A DNA stretch of 64,000 nt from Pleionea sp. CnH1-48. GTDB lineage: Bacteria > Pseudomonadota > Gammaproteobacteria > Enterobacterales > Kangiellaceae. The notes below the pieces were generated by a model. The model was not told the origin of the DNA. It worked only from the letters and a program-made list of their open reading frames with translations, and did not search any database. This document shows positions 53,476 through 61,900 of the stretch, piece by piece; position 1 is the stretch's first letter, and each line of letters begins with the position of its first letter. The stretch is taken from NCBI RefSeq assembly GCF_024124665.1, contig NZ_JAMXSB010000001.1, positions 558,001 to 622,000 of the forward strand, given 5' to 3'. Both the position numbers and the translations under genes were made by a program.

Positions 53476-54165
53476 TTATCCTTGTCTCATCAGACAGTAA
53501 CCAACACCACGAACTGAACGAATCCAATATTCTTGCCCCTGCTGTAAAATAAGTTGCTTTTTCAACTGTGATACAAAGTTATCTATCGTACGCTCATCAA
53601 TAATAACATGCTCACCCCAAACCGCATTTAATATAGCATCACGTGATTGTGCCACGCCCAGGTGAGAATATAAAAACTCCAATATAGAGAATGCTTTTTC
53701 AGTGATATGAATAGGTTCATCATGACGATAAACTGTACGAGCTAACCAATCAACCTGACAACCATTGATTTTTGTTGAAGATTTTTGACGATATGAACGA
53801 CTTTTTCTGCGTAACAATGCCTTGATCCTCGACATAAGCTCTGCAGAACGATAAGGCTTAGTTACATAGTCATCCGCTCCTACTTCAAAACCTTCTACGA
53901 CATCTCTTTCTAACTCACGAGCAGTAAGCATGAGCACGATCACATCATCCTGATTTTGTCTTAACCATCGAGCAAACTCATATCCATCACCATCGGGTAA
54001 CATCAAATCAAGAACGACCAAGTCATACTGACCTGATTGATAAACTTCTCGTGCAGACTTCAAATCTTCGGCACCCACTACCTCATAACCATCCATCTCC
54101 AAGCAATCACATAAAGTTAGTCGCAAGTTGTTGTCATCTTCGATCACTAAAATAGAATCACTCAT
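53476..54165 (-). CDS. OmpR-type response regulator
   Basis: 229 residues. Receiver domain with the acidic pair in 'LVIEDDNNLRLTLCDCLEMD', phospho-Asp in 'YDLVVLDLMLPDGDGYEFA' and Lys in 'DDYVTKPYRSAELMSRIKAL'; winged-helix output domain with 'HITEKAFSILEFLYSHLG', 'IDERTIDNFVSQLKKQL' and 'IRSVRGVGYCL'. Its first 8 bases overlap the end of the kinase gene, so the pair is coupled. Third gene of the VWA-kinase-regulator operon. Confidence 0.95.
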   Translation of the reverse strand: MSDSILVIEDDNNLRLTLCDCLEMDGYEVVGAEDLKSAREVYQSGQYDLVVLDLMLPDGDGYEFARWLRQNQDDVIVLMLTARELERDVVEGFEVGADDYVTKPYRSAELMSRIKALLRRKSRSYRQKSSTKINGCQVDWLARTVYRHDEPIHITEKAFSILEFLYSHLGVAQSRDAILNAVWGEHVIIDERTIDNFVSQLKKQLILQQGQEYWIRSVRGVGYCLMRQG

Positions 54166-55969
54166 TACTTTCCCACATCTCAGATAAAGTTAACTGCCAC
54201 TCAGTGCCTTTGCTTGAGGAAGCCCGAATACTTAAGTCACCATGATGCAATTTCATTATGGCTTTACTAAGTGCCAAGCCTAGTCCAGAGCCTCCAGCGT
54301 TAAGCTGCCCTACTCGATAAAAGTCTTCAAATACTTGATACCACAAGTTCTTATCAATGCCGATGCCATTATCAGTCACAATCAATGAAGATAAATTTTC
54401 ATCATAAGCCAAGATTAGCTCTGCCCTTGGATTTTGATTGTACTTGATCGCATTAACAAGCAAGTTCTTTAAAACTAGCTCAATCATAAGAGCATCCGCT
54501 TTAATAAACAGGCAGTGAGAGATCTGATAGTCGACATAAATAGAATCATCTGGAAAACAAGATACAACCTTTTGCATTAAGGACTTAACAGACATATTTT
54601 CTTTATCTAATGCCACCATACCTTGCTTAATGCGATTGAAAGAAAGCAAGTTATCAACCATAAACCACAAATTATCCGACTCTTTTAAAATACGCTCAGG
54701 ATAATCTTTGGTATCCATTCCTCGGTTTAATCGCTTTTGTAAAGTTTCAGACATAAGCCGAATGGATGCTAGTGGTGTTTTAAGCTCATGGCTAACTAAG
54801 TTTAAGAACTTTTCTCTCATAGTCAGCTGCTCTAGACGTTGTCGCTCTCTCTGTTTTAGCTGTCGAACGCTCCAAAGCATAAGGCCCGTCAAGAAAGCCA
54901 ACATAATTAGCTTTCCGACAAGGTAGATATTCAGATAGTACCAACTACGTTGCCATTCGGGGCTGTTCAGATGAATAGAAAGATTATCTACTGCCGTTGG
55001 ATCTATTAAGTTAGAGATGATGACTTTATCGCCACCTCTTAACACGCCTCGCTGTTTCATATCATCTATAATACGAGTTAAGCGGACCTCTATAGGATAA
55101 GGAACCAGCCACTGCGTTTGCCCTTCCTGGTAAGCTAGATATCCATCGGGGGTCAAAATATGGATATCCTCTTCAACAACTGGATTTTGCGGTATTGTCT
55201 CCCACAATTTATCGTAATATTTTGAATACAGGCCCAGTTCTATATTGTAGTTTTCTGCTACCTTGCTTAATGTCTTATAGGCTTGCAGAATATCCTGTTT
55301 AGACAAGTTAGAATGAGACTGCAAGAGCAATTCAATAAATGAGGCCACACGATGAGTATTACGTTCGAACCCATCTAACAACATAAGTCGAACAATTTGG
55401 CGACTCAAAGGCTTACTCTGCTCTTCGGCAATAGCAATTACCTTAAGATCACTTAGCATTTCGCTAAGAGGTAACAAGCGAAAAGATTCTTTATGCCATT
55501 GATAACGCAAAAATGCCTGTCTTAAAACAGTTTCATCATTTTGCTTTAAGCTATTCGCCAGTTGTTCAATGATGCCTATGCGTTCTCGAGTCAGCTCATC
55601 AAGGGGCTCACTTTTACCCTCGAATATATCAGCGTGCTTCTTCCAGCTAGACTCCTCTTGAACTTGCAAAGGAAATGGGAATATTTGCAGCCCTTTTTCT
55701 ATGATATAGAAATCAGGCTTAATATTTTTCCAGCTTTCGAAAACTTTTTGTGTATCGAAGGAAAAGTACAGGTGTTGTAACCGACTAATATCTAAACTTA
55801 TGTTTTTTCTCACGCTGTCAACTAACAATACTTTGTTGTTATTCAACTGCTCACGACCTTGCCAGTATTCAGACAGGATCAAGAAAAGAAAGAAAACGCT
55901 ACCCATGATGATAGGCAACAACCAATAGTGATTGTCGCCTTTCAGTTTCGATTTATTAATACTTGTCAT
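54158..55969 (-). CDS. Sensor histidine kinase
   Basis: 603 residues. Membrane segments at about 15-35 ('WLLPIIMGSVFFLFLILSEY') and about 345-365 ('YLVGKLIMLAFLTGLMLWSV') bracket a ~310-residue periplasmic sensor with no family I recognise. Then HisKA ('FLNLVSHELKTPLASIRLMS', phosphorylated His) and HATPase ('ELVLKNLLVNAIKYNQNPRA', 'VTDNGIGIDKNLWYQVFED', 'GGSGLGLALSKAIM'). Phosphorylates the regulator encoded next. Its start follows the VWA lipoprotein by 12 bases, which hints that the lipoprotein feeds the signal. Confidence 0.92.
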   Translation of the reverse strand: MTSINKSKLKGDNHYWLLPIIMGSVFFLFLILSEYWQGREQLNNNKVLLVDSVRKNISLDISRLQHLYFSFDTQKVFESWKNIKPDFYIIEKGLQIFPFPLQVQEESSWKKHADIFEGKSEPLDELTRERIGIIEQLANSLKQNDETVLRQAFLRYQWHKESFRLLPLSEMLSDLKVIAIAEEQSKPLSRQIVRLMLLDGFERNTHRVASFIELLLQSHSNLSKQDILQAYKTLSKVAENYNIELGLYSKYYDKLWETIPQNPVVEEDIHILTPDGYLAYQEGQTQWLVPYPIEVRLTRIIDDMKQRGVLRGGDKVIISNLIDPTAVDNLSIHLNSPEWQRSWYYLNIYLVGKLIMLAFLTGLMLWSVRQLKQRERQRLEQLTMREKFLNLVSHELKTPLASIRLMSETLQKRLNRGMDTKDYPERILKESDNLWFMVDNLLSFNRIKQGMVALDKENMSVKSLMQKVVSCFPDDSIYVDYQISHCLFIKADALMIELVLKNLLVNAIKYNQNPRAELILAYDENLSSLIVTDNGIGIDKNLWYQVFEDFYRVGQLNAGGSGLGLALSKAIMKLHHGDLSIRASSSKGTEWQLTLSEMWESNE

Positions 55970-55981
55970 CCAAGCACTCAG

Positions 55982-57652
55982 CTATTGCAACAAAGGTACA
56001 TGGTCAAGATTAATAGAAGATACAGGCCATTTCTCTTCATAAGGGTCAAAGCGATGGTCATAACGACGGGCTGACCGAATCATTTCAACCAAGTCCTGAA
56101 CCTGACTAGAGCGCAAGTAAGCAGGTGGCAATTGGTTTATTAGATCCTGAATGTCGGCATACTGATAAACTCGAGACCAATAGGACAGGCGAAGTTTTTC
56201 TGCAAATGCTGCAACGGCTGCCGATAAACGAGAGTCAGAAGAAGACTGCATGATATCCTCTCGCAACACACTCAAAGGTAATGATGTCGATTGAGTAAAT
56301 ACTTTTTGGCCAGAAGGCTTTTTGTAAGCGATATCAAAGCGCGCTAATTCTTGCTCACCCAATGACGATGCTAATTTAACTTCATACAAAGCAGTCACTT
56401 GATGTCCAGCACCTAGCTCGCCGCCATCTTTCTTGGCATCAAGAAAATCCTGAGCCTCCAGACCTCGATTCTCATACCCTAGCAATCGATAACTTGTTAC
56501 CTGGTCGGGATTAAAAACAACCTGGATCTTTGCGTCTTTAGCTACGGTTTGTAACTGCTGTTCTAAAGCATCAACAAAGCTTTCTTGTATATCGTTTTGA
56601 TCACCTAGGTATAAATAATGACCATTACCTTTGTTAGCCAGCTGCTCTAACAAAACATCATTATACATACCGGTGCCTACACCTACAGTCGTCAAAAATA
56701 CACCACGCTCCTTCTGGCGCTGAATTTCTTTTAGAATATCGTCAGCAGAAGTCGAGCCAACGTTCGCCATACCATCGGATGTCAAAATAACGCGGTTATT
56801 AAATCCTGGCTGAAACATTCTGTCAGCCATGCTGTAGGCTGTTTTTATCCCTGCTTCAGCATTGGTTCCACCGCCCGCATCTAAACTATCAATCACTGAG
56901 AAGATGCTTCTTTTGTAACGCGCGCTGGTTGGTTGCAAATGCGTTTTAGCATAATTGTTGTAAGCAATGATGGCGACCTGATCATCCTCTCTTAATTGTG
57001 CTACCAGAGTCTTCATACCGTCTTTAAGTAACTGAAGTTTATTGTCTCCTCTCATCGAGCCTGATATATCGGCGACCAACACCAGATTGGCAGGCAACCT
57101 CTCCTCTCGGCTAATTTTAGGTGTTTGAATCCCCACATGCATGATATGGAATCCCTCGCGAAAAGGAGACGGAAACACCTCTGCACTGACAGAAAACAAT
57201 TTGCTCCCCGACTGGTAGCGGTAATCAAAAGCATTCACAAACTCTTCAACTCGAATGCCATCTTTATCTGGCAAGTTGCCTTGCTTTAACATGTGCTGAG
57301 CTAAACGATAAGATGCATTATCAACATCCATCGCAAACGTTGAAGCAGGCTCAGCCAAAGTTTGAACCGTGGGATTCACACCATAGTTCTGAAAAATCTG
57401 TTGTGCTGAAATAGGATGACTATAGGGCTCCCGTCTGGTGTTTATAATGACTCGGCGGTCTGTCTCTACAACAACTTCAACCAGCCCTTCTGCTGAACCT
57501 CTCTTAATACGGCTCCCAGTAATCACAACTTTTTCTACTGGTGACTCAACAACGACTGTTTCAGATTCTTGTGGTCTCATGGCACAACTAACGATTAAAA
57601 AAGCAGCAGCGGCAACTACTGTCGTTCGAAAAACTCGATGGCCTAATTTCAT
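55982..57652 (-). CDS. VWA-domain lipoprotein (YfbK-like) with a TonB-receptor-plug-like motif
   Basis: 556 residues. Lipoprotein signal ('VVAAAAFLIVSCAMRPQ'), then 'SPVEKVVITGSRIKRGSAEG', a motif typical of the start of TonB-dependent receptor plugs. The rest matches YfbK: a VWF-type N-terminal part ('STFAMDVDNASYRLAQHMLK'), a VWA domain with intact MIDAS 'LVLVADISGSMRGDNK' and 'TSDGMANVG', and a C-terminal DUF3520-like domain ('AVAAFAEKLRLSYWSRVYQY'). Good GGAAGG ribosome site. First gene of an operon with a two-component system; function of YfbK is not known. Confidence 0.88.
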   Translation of the reverse strand: MKLGHRVFRTTVVAAAAFLIVSCAMRPQESETVVVESPVEKVVITGSRIKRGSAEGLVEVVVETDRRVIINTRREPYSHPISAQQIFQNYGVNPTVQTLAEPASTFAMDVDNASYRLAQHMLKQGNLPDKDGIRVEEFVNAFDYRYQSGSKLFSVSAEVFPSPFREGFHIMHVGIQTPKISREERLPANLVLVADISGSMRGDNKLQLLKDGMKTLVAQLREDDQVAIIAYNNYAKTHLQPTSARYKRSIFSVIDSLDAGGGTNAEAGIKTAYSMADRMFQPGFNNRVILTSDGMANVGSTSADDILKEIQRQKERGVFLTTVGVGTGMYNDVLLEQLANKGNGHYLYLGDQNDIQESFVDALEQQLQTVAKDAKIQVVFNPDQVTSYRLLGYENRGLEAQDFLDAKKDGGELGAGHQVTALYEVKLASSLGEQELARFDIAYKKPSGQKVFTQSTSLPLSVLREDIMQSSSDSRLSAAVAAFAEKLRLSYWSRVYQYADIQDLINQLPPAYLRSSQVQDLVEMIRSARRYDHRFDPYEEKWPVSSINLDHVPLLQ

Positions 57653-57889
57653 ATTAAATATCCTTCCTCTCTAACAACTCAGCTCATTCTATAAAAAGCC
57701 AGAAGGGGTTTTGTCATGGAATTATCACGAATCTGAGGAGCTTTGTCATGCGGTGGGGAGTCACGCTGTTGGCAGTCTGCGATATTGCTTGATGAAGATT
57801 TCATCAAATACAAGTTAAAACAGCGTTTTAACACATTTTCCTTGTCACAAACTCAAGATTCATATACATTTAGCCGCGTTGGCAACGGG

Positions 57890-57917
57890 TTAACAAACTG
57901 CTCTTTGCTGATATTAA
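57890..57917 (+). promoter_or_regulatory. Promoter of tRNA-Arg
   Basis: TTAACA (57890-57895), 16-base spacer, TATTAA (57912-57917), ending 10 bases before the tRNA. Good spacing for a sigma-70 promoter. Confidence 0.5.
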
Positions 57918-57927
57918 AAACATCTAT

Positions 57928-58004
57928 GCGCCCGTAGCTCAGCTGGATAGAGTAGTTGGCTTCGAACCAATTGGTCGGGAGTTCGAATCTCTCCGGGCGC
58001 GCCA
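57928..58004 (+). tRNA. tRNA-Arg (anticodon TCG)
   Basis: Full cloverleaf: acceptor GCGCCCG/CGGGCGC, D-arm GCTC...GAGT, anticodon stem GTTGG/CCAAT with loop CTTCGAA (anticodon TCG, reads CGA), variable loop, T-arm GGGAG-TTCGAAT-CTCTC, discriminator G and encoded CCA (58002-58004). Stand-alone gene. tRNA genes are common integration sites, but no integrase or attachment repeat is visible here. Confidence 0.95.
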
Positions 58005-58684
58005 TCTTCTATAATTCCTTTTCTCTCAAACTAGCGTTGCAAAGCTTTTTGTCGAAAGTGCTTACTAACGTAAACTAAGTACTCTAGACCTCAAATAGAG
58101 CTAATATAGATAATCAAGCTTACAATACAACACCGCGATTCTACAAATTTCACAAGGGTGAATCAACAAACACTTTAATACTTCTCAATTCAATTACAAT
58201 CAAAACTAAATTCCTTTAACCAGTTAGCAAAAGACTTGTTCATAAAACAAGCTGATAGCGCAACTCATCTCTTCGTTTAATTTACCCATGCTCACTCGTT
58301 GCTCAACAAAATGTAACCATTTATCCTTTGTATTTGAGTCTCATTACGTACGTATAATATGCTCAAAGCTATTCCTTTGATAAGCTTTATCAAGAAAGAC
58401 TGGGAATGTTGAGCCAACGGAGAAATGGGAATTCAGACTTACTCTACACCTTCTATGTCTTTAGTTTAATCTCTCGTAGACATGGCTTTTCTTCAAAACT
58501 CATCTGAGAATACAAACCTTGTCCACTCTAACATCCCGCCTTGTCAGCAAATTTTGAATATTTATTATAGATTGATCTCAAGGCTTTCGTATGAGCTCCA
58601 CTTCGTAACATCATTATGGCATTCGCAAAGTCGGAACAAAACTGCTCTTCCTTCCCCAACCCCCACCACCAAAGAAGAAATAAT
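58005..58684. other. Intergenic region with a possible decayed coding fragment
   Basis: About 680 A+T-rich bases between tRNA-Arg and the RHS locus. A - strand frame ending at 58528 reads 'FCSDFANAIMMLRSGAHTKA' then 'LRSIYNKYSKFADKAGC', coding-like but with no credible start. No complete gene seen. Confidence 0.4.
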
Positions 58685-58707
58685 GCCCAACAGGGGAGAT
58701 GTTGGGC
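58685..58707 (-). terminator. Terminator of the RHS-immunity operon
   Basis: Perfect 8-bp stem (58685-58692 with 58700-58707), 7-base loop, just past the stop of the 74-residue gene. Followed on the - strand by ATTATTTCTTCTTT. Confidence 0.65.
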
Positions 58708-58714
58708 CATGAAT

Positions 58715-58939
58715 TTAATTTTTTAGTTCATCAGGCTCTAGTTCGGGGTGTTTTGAGTAAATTGGTGCGACAATATCTGTATAAATATACCCCATTACAA
58801 AACCAGCAGCCTTTCTATAGCTGTTAAATTCATCTTTAGAACAATTATCTTTTACTTCACAAATTGTTGAGTTGAGTTGCTTGGAACACTCATCAACAAC
58901 TGCAACTATTTTCTTCGCCAATTCTTTATCTTTAATCAA
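58715..58939 (-). CDS. Small acidic protein, putative immunity partner of the RHS C-terminus
   Basis: 74 residues: 'MIKDKELAKKIVAVVDECSK', 'STICEVKDNCSKDEFNSYRK', 'GFVMGYIYTDIVAPIYSKHP', ending 'ELEPDELKN'. All-helical, three Cys, no signal peptide. It starts 9 bases after the RHS stop, with AGGAG upstream, so it is made with the RHS protein. That place is where immunity proteins of polymorphic toxins lie. I recall similar short proteins next to other RHS genes, but the activity is unproven. Confidence 0.6.
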   Translation of the reverse strand: MIKDKELAKKIVAVVDECSKQLNSTICEVKDNCSKDEFNSYRKAAGFVMGYIYTDIVAPIYSKHPELEPDELKN

Positions 58940-58948
58940 TTTTATCTC

Positions 58949-61900
58949 CTAAAAATTAAAACACCCTTGACGTTCCATGCATGACCGAACGCATCGCCTG
59001 AATGAAACAGCACCTTCTGTTCTAGATGGTAAGGCAAATAAGCTGCAATCCGCTATGCAAGAGTCTTTAACCTTTTTGCATCGTTCGGGATCTTCATCAC
59101 CGCATTCTTCACCTGCAATAGTATCAGATTCCGAATCAGTACCCGACCACGGTCCATCAATGACATTATCTGTAGGTTCGCTATGTTGATTAGGCCAGCC
59201 CGGAGGCAACTCAGATGGTAGAGGATCATTTGTTATTGAATCTCTTGGAGGGATCGGTGGTGGTGGAAATAAAGTTCTCTCTATATCTCTTAATACTCGA
59301 CCAGGTTCTTTCCAAAATCTAGCCCATAAATGGTACAAGCGGCGTCTAACTTTACCATCAGGGTCTGTATAATTGATAGGGTTCCCCCCAACATAGCCGT
59401 AAGTATTAATTCCCCCAGCTAAGCCAATCGGGTCAGACTGTATGTACCGCCCAACTTCCGGGTCGTAATCCCGAAAGTAGTTGTAGTGCAGCCCTGACTC
59501 AGAGTCAAAGTACTGACCAGGAAGGCGAATGTTCTGCTCAATAGTGTTAAGCTCCAAAGTCGCTTTACCAAAAGGAGAATATCGTGCTTTCCACCTAACC
59601 TCTCCGGCTTCATCGGTTAGAGCTTTTGGTGCACCTAAATGATTATTGTGATAATAGTAAAGAGTTGAACCATTAGATGGCTGCGGCTTAATCTTCGTTA
59701 GACGTATACTGTCAGCACTCACGATTCCATTGCCATTACTCAAAATAATCGTCTCATTACCATTACCAGTAAAATTGAACTCTCCTAATAACTGCCACTT
59801 TCCACCGTTTCGCGTTTGATCTGAGAATACTCTTTGTTCATTGTTACCATAACGAATAGTATAAGCAGCTTCTTTAGATTTATTCCGACTGGCCACCCAC
59901 CGAGCATAAACCTCGTAACGCCCTTCCTCTATTTCAGGTGTCCAGGTGAATTGGCTTACTCCATCTCCTTGGCTAATATAGTGTTGTCCATTAGCAGCTG
60001 TCTTAGCATTACGCTCTTTCCAGCTTCCTTGCTTAGCCGTATTCGAGTCACTGTCATCAATATCATAAACTCGAGTTAAACGAATTGCATCGGCACTCAC
60101 TCCTCCATTTTCACTACTGAGAATAATGCTTTCTTCTCCGCCCCCAGAAAAATTATAGGTTCCCAATGTACGCCATTGGCCATTATGACGACGTTGATTT
60201 ACAAGTACGCGGTCAACTCCATCAGCATTGTTTACAACATATGGCGCTTGTGTTGCTTTTTGTTTGCTAGCGACCCACCGAGCTTCTACTTGATATCTTC
60301 CAGCGGGCATCTCTAGTTTCCATGTTGCACTACTACTCTCACTTTTTGATAAATGGTGAGTTTTCTGGTGAGCTCTTTTGGCGTTTCTTTTCTTCCACTC
60401 ACCAGACAAGCTCACACTGTCATCATCGTCGGTAAGGACATAACGTTCTGTCTCAGATGGGCTTGTGCCTCCTGAAGCATCAGTAAACAACGCGAGGGGT
60501 TGACTGTTAAAGTGAACATACTCTCTTAGTATGCGTCCAGTATTGTTGGCCTCTGCAATCAGAGAGCCATTCTTATCAAAGATGTAATAATTAACTCCAT
60601 TATTGGTTGACTTTGATACGCGCTCACCTTTGAAGTTATATCTATACTCCGTGGTTACTTCAGAAGTACTAACGGCGCTCATTCGTCCTTGTTGGTTGTA
60701 AGTAAAATTCAACTGGTTTCTCGAAACGTTATTTCCTTTTTCATCATACATCAAAGTAACACTGTCAGAGCCCGTGACACCTTCAAGATGATGACTCCCA
60801 TCTTTGTATTGATACTGCGAGACAGCGTTATCGTGAGTTTTGGATAGGCGATTTCCAATCTTATCGTAGGAAAAGCTCATCTCTCCATAACTACCAACAC
60901 CAGTCAACAAACGAGACAACGAGTCGTACGCAAACGACTGGTTTCCGTTTAGTTCAATATCACTCATAATCCCTTTAATATTATCTGTCGCATCAAACGT
61001 ATAACTAGCACTATAAACACCCATTGCCTTTTTTGAGGTTAAACGGTAATCCAAGTCGTAGGACTGCTCAAGTCCGATATTATTACCATAGTAAAACCTC
61101 GTCACCGGACCAAATGGCAAATAAGTTGCTTCTCGAAGAAGCTCTTTTGCTTGTCCTTGAAATTCAGACAGGATACGGAGCACTTTTCCCAACTCATTAT
61201 ATTGATATCGGATAACCCGACCGCTGGGGAAGGTCACCTGAGTTAAAAGGCCATCCGTGTTATAGTGATACTCAAGACTGAAAGACATGCCATCAATATC
61301 TTTGTTTTCTTCAATAACCTGACCAAAAATATCGTAGCTATATCGTGTCGTTCCACTTGAATCAATGACTGATGTTAAACGACCAATGTTATAGGCACCT
61401 TCAACGGCCTCGTCATAACCATATAAAATATTCTCAGAAGCATCGGAAAACGCCTGAGACTTGATACGGTTGATGGCATCATACTCGTAGCTAACCATCA
61501 CACCTTTAGCATCTACTTTAGAGATCCTGTTTCCAGCCTCATCATAAGTATATCGAGTAAGGCCAGTAGCAGGGCTGTTAACCTCTAGCAAGTTTCCCAA
61601 ATCGTCGTAAAGATAAGATGTAACCTTCCCTTCTTGGTCACTTACTTTCGAAGGCTTCTCCAGAATATTACTTTCGATAAACAGCGTACTATTTTCCGCA
61701 TCTATGATTCTGCTTAAACGTCCTATCGCGTCGTACTGAGAAAAGGTAGTCTTAAGCAAGCCATTAGTGACAGAAGTTTTGTTCCCATCAGTATCGTAAG
61801 TAAAGCTATTCTCAATATCGTTTCCATTAATAGTTTTTACAACACGGTTAAACTCATCATATTCTTTTGAGTTAACGTAGCTTGTTTCACCAGACGAGTT

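Noticed and set aside
57928-58004. tRNA-Arg as the attachment site of a genomic island containing the RHS gene
   Set aside because: No integrase and no repeated tRNA 3' end were found in the window, so an island cannot be supported.
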